A stretch of DNA of 64,000 nucleotides from Stutzerimonas kunmingensis (GTDB lineage Bacteria > Pseudomonadota > Gammaproteobacteria > Pseudomonadales > Pseudomonadaceae), in assembly GCF_021432085.1 (NCBI RefSeq), contig NZ_CP090366.1, positions 2,852,001 through 2,916,000 of the forward strand. Direction: 5' to 3'. The notes beneath the pieces are model-generated. The model had not been told where the DNA came from, searched no databases, and saw only the letters and a program-made list of their open reading frames with translations. Made by a program: the position numbers and the translations under genes. Each line of letters opens with the position of its first letter. Positions within the stretch are counted from its first letter, which is position 1. Shown here piece after piece: positions 35,318 to 44,183 of the stretch.

Positions 35318-36991
35318 ATGCCCCTGCGATTGAGCTATGGCGAGGCCAGCGCTGCCGGACCGCGCCCGGAAAACCAGGATGCGATACGCATCGTCACCCC
35401 GGCGCCCGGGCTGGCAACCGGCAAGGGCTATCTGTTCGCGCTGGCCGATGGCGTCAGCCAGTGCGCCGATGGCGGCCTGGCTGCGCGAGCGACCTTGCAG
35501 GCGCTGGCTTTCGACTATTACGCGACGCCGGAGACCTGGGCCGTCGCGCAATCACTCGACCGCGTGCTGGTCGCGCACAACCGCTGGCTGCAGGCCAACG
35601 GCGGCAACCAGCCGCTGTTGACCACCCTCACCACACTGGTGCTGCGCGGTCGCCGCTTCACCCTGGCGCATGTTGGCGATTGCCGTGCCTACCGCTGGAA
35701 CGGCTCCCAGCTCGAGCGACTCAGCGAAGACCATGTCTGGGAGCAGTCGGGCATGCAGCATGTGCTCAAGCGTGCGCTGGGACTGGATCAGCACCTGGTG
35801 ATGGACTACCTCGACGGCGAGCTGCAAGAAGGCGAAAGCTACCTGCTGCTGAGCGACGGCGTCTGGTCCTGCGTCCCCGAACGCGACATCGCGCATATCC
35901 TGCACGATCAACCAGACCTAGGCGCAGCGGCACGGGCGCTGGTCAATCTGGCGCACCAGAGCGGCAGTCAGGACAACGCCAGTGCCTTGCTGCTGCGCGT
36001 CGAAGCCCTGCCCGAAGCGGTGCTGGCCGACGCCCTCGCCCAGCTCGATCATTGGCCGTTGCCGCCGAAGCTGCGCCCCGGCCAGCTGTTCGAGGGCTGG
36101 CAGGTGAATGCACTGCTGCACGAGTCGCGGCAGTCGCTGATCTACCGGGTGCAGGATGCTCAGGGCCAGGCCTGGCTGCTGAAGACGCTGCCACCCAGCC
36201 GGCAGGACGAGGCAGACGCAGGGCCGGCGTTGCTGCAGGAAGAATGGTTCATGCGCCGGGTTGCCGGGCGCAACTTCGCCGAACTGCATCTGCTGCCAGA
36301 ACGCCAACACCTCTATTACGTGCAGCGCGAGTACAGCGGGACGACCCTGGCGCAACGCTTCGAACGAGACGGCCCGCTGCCACTGGCCGATTTGCTGCAC
36401 GTCGCCTCCCGGCTGATCCGCGCGGTGGGCATGCTGCATCGGCGCAACATCCTGCATCGTGACATCAAGCCGGAAAACCTGCTGCTGGGTGAGGACGGCG
36501 AGCTGCGTATCCTGGATTTCGGCCTGGCGTTCTGCCCCGGGCTGACTCGCGACCTGCCCAATCACCTGCCCGGAACCCCGAGTTTCATTGCCCCGGAGGC
36601 ATTCACAGGGGCCGAACCCAGCGCATCGCAGGATCTCTATGCGACCGGCGTGACACTCTATTACCTGCTGACCGGGCACTACCCCTACGGCGAGATCGAA
36701 GCCTTCCAGCATCCACGCTTCGGCAACCCGACACCGGCCAGCCGCTATCGCCCGGACGTGCCGACCTGGCTGGAGGAAAGTCTCGCCCGCGTGCTAGCGG
36801 TCGATCCACGACAGCGTTTCGAAACCGCTGAGCAATGGCTGCTTGAGCTGGAACAGGGCGAACAGCGCAGCGCCAGCCTTCGGCCGCGCCCCCTGCTCGA
36901 ACGTGAGCCGCTCAAGGTATGGCGCGGCATGGCGCTGTTGTCGCTGCTACTCAACCTGCTGCTGGTCGTGCTGCTGATAAAAGGCGCTTGA
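35318..36991 (+). CDS. PP2C phosphatase / Ser-Thr kinase fusion protein
   Basis: A 557-residue fusion. Residues 1 to about 235 form a PP2C phosphatase with its metal ligands visible: RPENQD21, ALADGVS, HVGDCRAYR, LLLSDGVW and SQDNAS. Residues about 265-515 form a eukaryotic-type kinase with K289 (LLKTL), H380-R-D382 in HRDIKPENLL, D400-FG and an APE motif (FIAPEA). The glycine loop is atypical (LLHESRQSLIYRV), lacking GxGxxG. A single membrane helix ends the protein (about 535-555). It belongs to the transporter operon; orthologues sit in the same place in P. aeruginosa (PA1782 position, as I recall). Substrate is unknown. Confidence 0.92.
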   Translation: MPLRLSYGEASAAGPRPENQDAIRIVTPAPGLATGKGYLFALADGVSQCADGGLAARATLQALAFDYYATPETWAVAQSLDRVLVAHNRWLQANGGNQPLLTTLTTLVLRGRRFTLAHVGDCRAYRWNGSQLERLSEDHVWEQSGMQHVLKRALGLDQHLVMDYLDGELQEGESYLLLSDGVWSCVPERDIAHILHDQPDLGAAARALVNLAHQSGSQDNASALLLRVEALPEAVLADALAQLDHWPLPPKLRPGQLFEGWQVNALLHESRQSLIYRVQDAQGQAWLLKTLPPSRQDEADAGPALLQEEWFMRRVAGRNFAELHLLPERQHLYYVQREYSGTTLAQRFERDGPLPLADLLHVASRLIRAVGMLHRRNILHRDIKPENLLLGEDGELRILDFGLAFCPGLTRDLPNHLPGTPSFIAPEAFTGAEPSASQDLYATGVTLYYLLTGHYPYGEIEAFQHPRFGNPTPASRYRPDVPTWLEESLARVLAVDPRQRFETAEQWLLELEQGEQRSASLRPRPLLEREPLKVWRGMALLSLLLNLLLVVLLIKGA

Positions 36992-36994
36992 CGC

Positions 36995-37303
36995 TCAGCG
37001 ACGGGTAATCAGCCCCTGGCGCGCCACCCGGGTCAGCTCGCGCACGCATTCTTCCAGGCGCTCAGCGGTCGGTGCCTGAATCACGGCCAGATCGAAGCTG
37101 TCGGTGGCAAAACGCGCCAGCGACTCTTCGGCCGTGGCGAACTGGATAAGCAGGGCGCGGGATTTGCGATGACGTCGCGGCCAACCTTCGAGGTAGCGCA
37201 ACAGAGATGGCTGGTGAGTACCGCCGAGGAGGACTTTCGGATTGCTGGGGTGTAGGCCGCTGGTGATCGGGGCCAGGCGCAACTGAGCGTGCTTTGCGTT
37301 CAT
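36995..37303 (-). CDS. uncharacterised small protein
   Basis: A 102-residue protein starting at the ATG preceded by GGAAG; a TTG nine bases upstream is an alternative. It reads LRLAPITSGLHPSNPKVLLGG and later SFDLAVIQAPTAERLEECVRELTRVARQGLI. The latter resembles the end of a SAM-methyltransferase core (SFDLV...L.E..RVLRPGG), but the protein is too short for the full fold and lacks the SAM glycine motif. It may be a shortened relative or an unrelated family. It lies antisense-oriented between the kinase gene and the nirB leader and stops three bases from the kinase stop. Confidence 0.55.
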   Translation of the reverse strand: MNAKHAQLRLAPITSGLHPSNPKVLLGGTHQPSLLRYLEGWPRRHRKSRALLIQFATAEESLARFATDSFDLAVIQAPTAERLEECVRELTRVARQGLITRR

Positions 37304-37501
37304 CGATTTCAACTTCCGCCTCGAGGATTCCGCTGGGCAGCGGTGGGAGGCGACACCGGAACCAGCGCTTTAGCGGTATTTCGAAGCCATCGGCTCCAGG
37401 CGCCCCGCAAGTAGCTGACTAAATCGGCGCATGGGCGAAACTTTAGAAAGCTGGTTGCAGCATGTCAACGGCCTTTTAAGGATCAACAACAGGCGTAATT
37501 C

Positions 37502-37516
37502 GCACCACCACGGCGC
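37502..37516. promoter_or_regulatory. candidate NtrC upstream site for nirB
   Basis: GCAC-N7-GCGC differs by one base from GCAC-N7-GTGC and lies about 87 bases before the -24 element at 37603, a usual enhancer distance. Confidence 0.35.
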
Positions 37517-37602
37517 AAGCCGCTGCATATCAGTGCAACGATCGGCCTCGACTGCTCCATAGCAAGCGCTCAAGCCCTTGAAAACCGAGGACATTGCAAG
37601 TT

Positions 37603-37616
37603 GGCACAGCCTCTGC
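37603..37616 (+). promoter_or_regulatory. sigma-54 promoter of nirBD-nasC-cobA
   Basis: TTGGCACAGCCTCTGCAA has GG (37603-37604) and GC (37615-37616) ten bases apart and a complete -24 TTGGCAC. The -12 is CTGC rather than TTGC. Start site expected near 37628. Confidence 0.72.
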
Positions 37617-37627
37617 AAAGCAGAACC

Positions 37628-37735
37628 TCGAAGAATCATTACGACCTGACCCTCAACGTGGAGCGGCAGGTTTCCCGAGAGAGCGGGACACGGACAAAGG
37701 CGTCCTCACTGGGTAACCGGTGGGACGCCTTTTTT
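37628..37735 (+). promoter_or_regulatory. NasT-type attenuator leader of nirB
   Basis: Three hairpins with hexaloops precede or overlap the terminator: CTC-AACGTG-GAG (37652-37663, extended by ACCTG/CAGGT), TCCCG-AGAGAG-CGGGA (37673-37688), and GGAC-AAAGGC-GTCC (37692-37705). All three loops have A1 and G4. The last shares its sequence with the terminator 5' arm AAAGGCGTCC, which pairs with GGACGCC (37723-37729) and is followed by six T. Formation of the GGAC/GTCC hairpin, stabilised by NasT, would block the terminator. Confidence 0.82.
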
Positions 37736-37787
37736 GTTGTTGAAAAATTTCGAGCAGGCCGGACGGCAGCTGGCACGGAGAACGGGC

Positions 37788-40238
37788 ATGAAGAAACTCA
37801 AACTGGTAATGATCGGCAACGGCATGGCCGGCGTGCGGACCCTTGAGGAACTGCTCAAGCTCACCAACGAGCTCTACGACATCACGGTGTTCGGCGCCGA
37901 GCCGCATCCCAACTACAACCGCATCCTGCTCTCCCCGGTGCTGGCCGGCGAACAGCAGTTCGAAGAGATCGTGCTCAACGACCTGAACTGGTACGCCGAG
38001 AACGATATCCACCTCAAGCTCAACCGCAAGGTGGTGAAGATTGACCGGGTCAAACGCCGGGTGATCGCCGATGACGGCAGCGAGGCGGAATACGACCGCC
38101 TGCTCATCGCCACCGGCTCCAACCCGTTCATCCTGCCGATTCCCGGCAAGGACCTGCAGGGCGTGATCGGCTACCGCGACATTGCCGACACCCAGGTGAT
38201 GATGGAAACCGCCAAGACCCACAAACACGCGGTGGTCATCGGCGGCGGCCTGCTCGGCCTGGAAGCGGCCAACGGCCTCAAGCTGCGGGGCATGGACGTC
38301 ACCGTGGTGCACATCGGTGACTGGCTGATGGAACGCCAGCTCGACAAGACCGCCGGCACCCTGCTGCAGAGCGCGCTGGAAAGCCGTGGCCTGAAGTTTC
38401 TCCTGCCCAAGCACACCGCCGAACTGCTCGACAACGGCGAAGGCCGGGTATGCGCGGTCAAGTTCAAGGACGGCGACGTGATCCCCGCCGACCTGGTGGT
38501 GATGGCCGCCGGCATCCGCCCCAACAGCGAACTGGCCGAACAGGCCGGCATCCCGTGCAATCGCGGCATTCTGGTCAACGACACCCTGCAGACCTACGAC
38601 CCGCGCATCTACGCCGTCGGCGAATGCGCCAACCATCGCGGCACCGCCTATGGCCTGGTCGCACCGCTGTTCGAACAGGCCAAGGTCTGCGCCAACCACC
38701 TGGCCATGCTCGGCTTTTCCCGCTATCTCGGCTCGGTGACTTCGACCAAGCTCAAGGTCACCGGCATCGACCTGTTCTCGGCCGGCGATTTCATCGGCGG
38801 CGACGGCACCGAGACCATCACCCTCTCCGACCCCATCGGCGGCGTCTACAAGAAGCTGGTGATCAAGGACGACGTGCTGGTCGGCGCCTGCCTGTATGGC
38901 GACACCGCCGACGGCGGCTGGTACTTCCGCCAGGTACGCGAAGGCCAGAACGTGGGCCAAATACGCGACCATTTGATGTTCGGCGAGGGCGCCATCGGCG
39001 ATGCCGGCCACCAGGGCCAGAGCAAGGCCATGTCGATGCCGGACGACATGGAAGTCTGCGGCTGCAACGGTGTGTGCAAGGGCACCATCGTCAAGGCGAT
39101 CCAGGAGCACGGGCTGTTCTCGGTGGACGAGGTGAAAAAGCACACCAAGGCCGCCAGTTCCTGCGGCTCCTGTGCCGGCCTGGTCGAGCAGATTCTGATC
39201 AACACCGTGGGTGGCGCCGCCGACGTCAAGCCGAAGAGCGAGAAGGCCATCTGCGGCTGTAGCGACCTCAACCACGGTCAGGTGCGCAAGGCCATTCGCG
39301 AGCACCACCTGACCAGCATTCCGGCGGCCATGGCCTTCATGGAATGGCGCACGCCGAACGGCTGCGCCACCTGCCGCCCGGCGCTGAACTACTACCTGAT
39401 CTCCACCTGGCCGGGCGAAGCCAAGGACGACCCGCAATCGCGCTTCATCAACGAGCGCGCCCACGCCAACATCCAGAAGGACGGCACCTACTCGGTCATC
39501 CCACGCATGTGGGGCGGCGTCACCAATGCCGCCGAACTGCGGCGCATCGCCGACGTGGCGGACAAGTATCAGGTGCCGATGGTCAAGGTCACCGGAGGCC
39601 AGCGCATCGACCTGCTGGGTATCAGGAAGGAAGACCTGCCGGGCGTCTGGAAAGACCTGGATATGCCTTCCGGCCACGCCTACGGCAAATCCATCCGCAC
39701 AGTGAAGACCTGCGTCGGCAGCGAGTTCTGCCGCTTCGGTACGCAGAACTCGACGCAGATGGGCATCGACCTGGAACACGCCCTGTTCAACATGTGGTCG
39801 CCGCACAAGGTCAAGCTGGCCGTTTCCGGCTGCCCGCGCAACTGCGCCGAATCCGGCATCAAGGACGTCGGCATCATCGGCGTGGACTCCGGCTGGGAGC
39901 TGTACATCGGCGGCAACGGCGGCATCAAGACCGAAGCCGGCGAGTTCTTCGTCAAGGTGAAGACGGCCGAGGAGGTCATGGAATACAGCCTGGCGTTCCT
40001 CCAGCTCTACCGCGAGGAAGCCTTCTACCTCGAGCGCACCGTGCACTACATGCAGCGCGTCGGCATGGACCACATCAAGAAGGCCGTGCTGGACGACGCC
40101 GAGCGACGCAAGGCGCTGCACCAGCGGTTGCTGTTCTCGCTTTCCTTCGAGCAGGACCCGTGGCAAGAGCAGCTTTCCAAGCCGCAGCTGAAAAAGGAAT
40201 TCGACCGCATCGCCGTCAAGCAGCTGGAAAACGCCTGA
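37788..40238 (+). CDS. nirB: assimilatory nitrite reductase large subunit NirB
   Basis: An 816-residue NAD(P)H-dependent nitrite reductase reducing nitrite to ammonium. Domains in order: FAD-binding (GNGMAGVRT), NAD(P)H-binding (GGGLLGLEAANGL), two BFD-like [2Fe-2S] regions (VCGCNGVC ... SSCGSC and ICGCSDL ... CATC), the ferredoxin-like half domain and the siroheme/[4Fe-4S] domain with CVGSEFCRFG and SGCPRNCAES. The start is at 37788 after GGAG; the in-frame stretch upstream is leader RNA. First gene of nirB-nirD-nasC-cobA. Confidence 0.96.
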   Translation: MKKLKLVMIGNGMAGVRTLEELLKLTNELYDITVFGAEPHPNYNRILLSPVLAGEQQFEEIVLNDLNWYAENDIHLKLNRKVVKIDRVKRRVIADDGSEAEYDRLLIATGSNPFILPIPGKDLQGVIGYRDIADTQVMMETAKTHKHAVVIGGGLLGLEAANGLKLRGMDVTVVHIGDWLMERQLDKTAGTLLQSALESRGLKFLLPKHTAELLDNGEGRVCAVKFKDGDVIPADLVVMAAGIRPNSELAEQAGIPCNRGILVNDTLQTYDPRIYAVGECANHRGTAYGLVAPLFEQAKVCANHLAMLGFSRYLGSVTSTKLKVTGIDLFSAGDFIGGDGTETITLSDPIGGVYKKLVIKDDVLVGACLYGDTADGGWYFRQVREGQNVGQIRDHLMFGEGAIGDAGHQGQSKAMSMPDDMEVCGCNGVCKGTIVKAIQEHGLFSVDEVKKHTKAASSCGSCAGLVEQILINTVGGAADVKPKSEKAICGCSDLNHGQVRKAIREHHLTSIPAAMAFMEWRTPNGCATCRPALNYYLISTWPGEAKDDPQSRFINERAHANIQKDGTYSVIPRMWGGVTNAAELRRIADVADKYQVPMVKVTGGQRIDLLGIRKEDLPGVWKDLDMPSGHAYGKSIRTVKTCVGSEFCRFGTQNSTQMGIDLEHALFNMWSPHKVKLAVSGCPRNCAESGIKDVGIIGVDSGWELYIGGNGGIKTEAGEFFVKVKTAEEVMEYSLAFLQLYREEAFYLERTVHYMQRVGMDHIKKAVLDDAERRKALHQRLLFSLSFEQDPWQEQLSKPQLKKEFDRIAVKQLENA

Positions 40239-40262
40239 GAACCCGATCTGGAGAAACACCGC

Positions 40263-40592
40263 ATGAACTGGCTCGATATCTGCGCACTGGATGAGATCAA
40301 CCCGCTCGGCTCGCGCATCATCGCCGGCCCCAAGGGCGATATCGCGATATTCCGTACTTCCGACGATCAGGTCTTCGCCCTCGACGACCGCTGCCCGCAC
40401 AAGGGCGGCCCGCTGTCGCAGGGGATCGTCTACGGCAAGCAGGTCGCCTGCCCGCTACACAACTGGCAGATCGATCTGCAAAGCGGCGAAGCACTAGCGC
40501 CCGACGTCGGCTGCGCCCACCGCCACGAGGCGCGCGTCGAGAATGGTCGCGTGCAGCTTTCGCTTAACCAGCGCAAGGAATGCGCGGCCTGA
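40263..40592 (+). CDS. nirD: nitrite reductase small subunit NirD
   Basis: A 109-residue Rieske-fold subunit of the cytoplasmic nitrite reductase. Unlike the E. coli-type small subunit, all four cluster ligands appear present: C44-P-H46 (RCPHKGGPL) and C63-P-L-H66 (ACPLHNW), so it may carry a [2Fe-2S] centre. It lies 24 bases after nirB with GGAG before the ATG. Confidence 0.94.
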   Translation: MNWLDICALDEINPLGSRIIAGPKGDIAIFRTSDDQVFALDDRCPHKGGPLSQGIVYGKQVACPLHNWQIDLQSGEALAPDVGCAHRHEARVENGRVQLSLNQRKECAA

Positions 40593-40635
40593 ACACACCG
40601 CAGTTGACCAGCACCTTTTCCCAGGAGACGACGCC

Positions 40636-43341
40636 ATGCGTATGACAACCGCCTCGACCTGCTGCTACTGCGGTGTCGGCTGTGGCGTGCTGATCGAGCA
40701 CGACGGCGAGCGCATCCTCGACGTGGCTGGCGACTCCAGCCATCCGGCCAACTTCGGCAAGCTGTGCAGCAAGGGTTCGACCCTGCACCTGACCGGCGAC
40801 CTCGACGCCCGCGCCCTCTATCCCGAGCTGCGCCTGGGTAAGGGCCTGGCCCGCGGCCGTACCGACTGGGACAGTGCCCTGGAGCATGCCGCTAACGTGT
40901 TCGCCGAGACCATCCGCGAACACGGGTCGGACAGCGTCGCCTTCTATGTCTCCGGCCAGCTGCTGACCGAGGACTACTACGCCTTCAACAAACTGGCCCG
41001 CGCCCTGATCGGCACCAACAACCTGGATTCCAATTCGCGGCTGTGCATGTCCTCGGCAGTAGTCGGCTACAAGCGCAGCCTGGGTGCCGATTCTCCGCCC
41101 TGCTCCTACGAAGATATCGAGCAGGCCGATTGCCTGCTGATCGTCGGCAGCAACATGGCCTATGCACATCCGGTGCTGTTCCGCCGACTGGAGGAAGCCA
41201 AGGCGAAGCGGCCGGAGATGACCATCATCGTCATCGACCCACGCCGTACCGACACCAGCGAGCTCGCCGACCTGCACCTGCCGATCCTGCCCGGCACCGA
41301 TGTCGCGCTGTTCCACGGCCTGCTGCATATCCTCATGTGGGAAGGCTGGATCGACCGCCGCTTCATCGATGCCCATACCGAAGGCTTCGATGCGCTGAAA
41401 AGCCTGGTGCGCGACTACACCCCGGCAATGGTCGCCGACCTCTGCGGCATCTCTGTAGATGATCTGCAAACCTGTGCACGTCTGATTGGAAGCGCTCCAG
41501 CTTTTCTCTCCCTGTGGTGCATGGGGCTGAATCAGTCCACCGCCGGCAGCGCCAAGAACAGTGCGCTGATCAACCTGCACCTGGCCACCGGTCAGATTGG
41601 CAAGCCAGGCACCGGGCCCTTCTCGTTGACCGGCCAACCGAACGCCATGGGCGGCCGCGAAACCGGCAGCCTGTCCAATCTGCTGCCCGGTCACCGCGAA
41701 GCGGCCAACGCCGCACACCGTGCCGAAGTCGCGGACTACTGGGGCGTCGAGCAGCTGCCAAAACAGCCCGGCCTGTCCGCCATCGAGCTGTTCGACGCCG
41801 TGCGCGCCGGCAGGATCAAGGCGCTGTGGATCGCCTGCACCAACCCGGCTCAGTCGCTGCCGGACCAGCAGAAAGTCCATGAGGCCCTGGCCGCCTGCCC
41901 CTTCGTCGTGGTGCAGGAAGCCTTCTTCACCACCGAAACCTGTCGCCACGCCGACCTTCTGCTGCCGGCCGCGAGCTGGGGCGAGAAGGAAGGCACCGTG
42001 ACCAACTCCGAGCGTCGCATCAGCCACGTGCGCCGCGCCGTGCCGGCCCCAGGCGAAGCCCGTGCGGACTGGGCGATCACCTGCGATTTCGCCCGACGCC
42101 TGGAACGTCACCTGCGCCCCGGCCGCCCGAGCCTGTTCACTTTCGAGAATGCCGAAGCGCTGTTCGAGGAGTACAAGCCGCTCACCGCCGCCCGCGATCT
42201 GGACTACAGCGGCCTGAGCTACGCACTGATCGATACCCTCGGTCCGCAGCAATGGCCGTTTCCGCCAGGCAGCGAACAAGGCACCGCGCGGCTTTATGAT
42301 GACGGTGTGTTTCCCACTGCCAATGGCCGCGCCCGTTTCATCGCCGAGCACTACCAGGCGCCGAAGGAAAAGCGCGAGGCGCGCTATCCGCTCACGCTCA
42401 ATACCGGCCGGCTACGCGACCAGTGGCACGGCATGAGCCGCACTGGCACCGCGGCGCGGCTGTTCGGCCATGTCGAAGAAGCGTTGCTCGGAATGAACGC
42501 TGATGACATGCGCCGCCGGCGTCTGCTGGACGGCCAGCTGGTGAAGGTGAAGAGCCGTCGCGGCAGCCTGATCCTCCCGGTACAGAAGGACGACAGCCTG
42601 CGTGCCGGCCAGGCGTTCCTGCCGATGCACTGGGGTGATCGCTTTCTCAAGGGGCTGGGCTGCAACGTGCTGACCCTGGCCAGCGTCGACCCTTTGTCGA
42701 AGCAGCCCGAACTCAAGCACGCCGGCATTGAAGTGGAACAAGCCGAATTGCCCTGGCAGTTCTTCGCGCTGGTTGAGGGCGATGTGCAGCGACGCTTCGA
42801 GGCGCTGCGGCCATTGTTCGAAACCTTCGACTACGCCAGTTTCAGCCTCGGCGGGCGCGAACGCTCGGCGTTGCTGATCCGCGCCGCCCGGAATGCGGCG
42901 CCAACGGCTGCCGAGCTGGACACCATCGACAGCCTGCTCGGCCTCGACGAAGGCCCGGTGCTGGCCTATGACGACCCGCGTCGCGCGGTCGGCAAGCGCG
43001 TACGCATCGAGGAAGGCCGTATCGTCGCGTTGCGCCTGGCCGGCGAGACCGCCGCCCGGCAGTGGCTGCGCGGACTCTGGGAAAGCGGCAGCGCCGACGC
43101 CGAACTGCGTCGCTGGCTGCTGGCTCCACTCAGCGCGCCACCTGGCGGCGCAACCATCAGCACCGACCGTATTCTGTGCAACTGCATGAACGTCAGCCAG
43201 AGCAAGGTCCGTGCAGGCATCGAGCGCGGTCTCGATCTGACCGGCCTCAAGCAGGAACTCGGCTGCGGCACCAGCTGTGGCTCCTGCGTACCCGAAATCA
43301 AGCGTCTGCTGGCCAGCCAGCCGGAACGCGCACTTCTCTGA
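40636..43341 (+). CDS. nasC: assimilatory nitrate reductase catalytic subunit
   Basis: A 901-residue molybdoenzyme that reduces nitrate to nitrite in the cytoplasm. The N-terminal [4Fe-4S] site is C9-x2-C12-x3-C16-x27-C44 (CCYCGVGCG, KLCSKGS). The bis-MGD domain follows with NSRLCMSSAV, GSNMAYAHPV and TGQPNAMGGRE. A BFD-like [2Fe-2S] domain ends the protein (CNCMNVSQSKV ... CGTSCGSC). This is the NasA/NasC type; the enteric flavoprotein subunit is not encoded nearby. CAGGAG precedes the ATG. It needs the product of mobA (2.5 kb). Confidence 0.94.
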   Translation: MRMTTASTCCYCGVGCGVLIEHDGERILDVAGDSSHPANFGKLCSKGSTLHLTGDLDARALYPELRLGKGLARGRTDWDSALEHAANVFAETIREHGSDSVAFYVSGQLLTEDYYAFNKLARALIGTNNLDSNSRLCMSSAVVGYKRSLGADSPPCSYEDIEQADCLLIVGSNMAYAHPVLFRRLEEAKAKRPEMTIIVIDPRRTDTSELADLHLPILPGTDVALFHGLLHILMWEGWIDRRFIDAHTEGFDALKSLVRDYTPAMVADLCGISVDDLQTCARLIGSAPAFLSLWCMGLNQSTAGSAKNSALINLHLATGQIGKPGTGPFSLTGQPNAMGGRETGSLSNLLPGHREAANAAHRAEVADYWGVEQLPKQPGLSAIELFDAVRAGRIKALWIACTNPAQSLPDQQKVHEALAACPFVVVQEAFFTTETCRHADLLLPAASWGEKEGTVTNSERRISHVRRAVPAPGEARADWAITCDFARRLERHLRPGRPSLFTFENAEALFEEYKPLTAARDLDYSGLSYALIDTLGPQQWPFPPGSEQGTARLYDDGVFPTANGRARFIAEHYQAPKEKREARYPLTLNTGRLRDQWHGMSRTGTAARLFGHVEEALLGMNADDMRRRRLLDGQLVKVKSRRGSLILPVQKDDSLRAGQAFLPMHWGDRFLKGLGCNVLTLASVDPLSKQPELKHAGIEVEQAELPWQFFALVEGDVQRRFEALRPLFETFDYASFSLGGRERSALLIRAARNAAPTAAELDTIDSLLGLDEGPVLAYDDPRRAVGKRVRIEEGRIVALRLAGETAARQWLRGLWESGSADAELRRWLLAPLSAPPGGATISTDRILCNCMNVSQSKVRAGIERGLDLTGLKQELGCGTSCGSCVPEIKRLLASQPERALL

Positions 43342-43366
43342 TACCAACCAAGACGAGGATTACCCC

Positions 43367-44104
43367 ATGAGCGCAAAAGTCTGGCTGGTAGGCGCCGGCC
43401 CTGGCGATCCGGAACTGCTGACCCTCAAGGCCGTGCGCGCGCTGGGCGAGGCACAGGTGGTGATGATCGATGACCTGGTCAACCCCGCCGTGCTCGAACA
43501 CTGCCCGAACGCTCGCATCATCCCGGTGGGCAAGCGCGGCGGCTGCCGCTCCACACCGCAAGCCTTCATCCACCGTCTGATGCTGCGTTACGCCCGCCAG
43601 GGCAAGTGCGTGGTGCGCCTCAAGGGTGGCGATCCGTGCATCTTCGGCCGCGGTGGCGAAGAAGCCGAATGGCTGTCGGCACGCGGCATCGAGGTCGAGC
43701 TGGTCAACGGCATCACCGCCGGCCTGGCCGGCGCCACGCAATGCGGTATCTCGCTGACCCAGCGCGGCGTAGCCCGCGGCGTCACCCTGGTCACGGCGCA
43801 CACGCTCGACGACAGCAGTCCGGAATGGCAGGCGCTGGCGAAAAGCGGCACCACGCTGGTGGTGTACATGGGTGTGAGCAAGCTGGAACAGGTGCAGGCC
43901 GGGCTGTTGGAGGGCGGACTTTCCGCCGGTACACCAGTGGCGATGATCGAGAACGCTTCACTGCCGCAGCAACGCGAATGCCGTTCGAGCCTCGCCGGCA
44001 TGTGCCGCGATGCTTTGGCCTTCAAGCTGAAGAGCCCGGCGATCCTGGTGATCGGCGAAGTGGCCGCACATGCTGCGTTCCAGGCGGTAAGCCAGAGCGC
44101 CTGA
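43367..44104 (+). CDS. cobA: uroporphyrinogen-III C-methyltransferase (siroheme pathway)
   Basis: A 245-residue SUMT that makes precorrin-2 from uroporphyrinogen III, the committed step to siroheme. Motifs: LVGAGPGDPELLTLKA at the N-terminus, VVRLKGGDPCIFGRGGEEAE and the NGITAGLAGA loop. It lacks the CysG dehydrogenase/ferrochelatase half, so another enzyme completes siroheme. Last gene of the nirB operon, where it supplies the NirB cofactor. GAGGAT precedes the ATG, and a strong terminator follows. Confidence 0.95.
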   Translation: MSAKVWLVGAGPGDPELLTLKAVRALGEAQVVMIDDLVNPAVLEHCPNARIIPVGKRGGCRSTPQAFIHRLMLRYARQGKCVVRLKGGDPCIFGRGGEEAEWLSARGIEVELVNGITAGLAGATQCGISLTQRGVARGVTLVTAHTLDDSSPEWQALAKSGTTLVVYMGVSKLEQVQAGLLEGGLSAGTPVAMIENASLPQQRECRSSLAGMCRDALAFKLKSPAILVIGEVAAHAAFQAVSQSA

Positions 44105-44136
44105 CCGTAGCTGACCGCCGTACCAAAATACCCGTA

Positions 44137-44167
44137 AAAAAAACCGCGGCCCCAGGGCCGCGGTTTT
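44137..44167. terminator. bidirectional intrinsic terminator
   Basis: CCGCGGCCC/GGGCCGCGG with a two-base loop (44144-44163), flanked by A and T runs, closes both the nirB operon and the convergent RND gene. Confidence 0.92.
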
Positions 44168-44183
44168 CGTTACTGCGTGATCA

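Noticed and set aside
37653-40400. 915-codon open frame antisense to nirB
   Set aside because: Its frame mirrors the third-position GC bias of nirB; the protein is low-complexity Ala/Gly/Val/His-rich and matches no family, while the sense frame encodes a complete nitrite reductase.
40564-42351. 595-codon open frame antisense to the nitrate reductase gene
   Set aside because: Shadow of a GC-rich gene; the sense frame has all Mo and Fe-S motifs.
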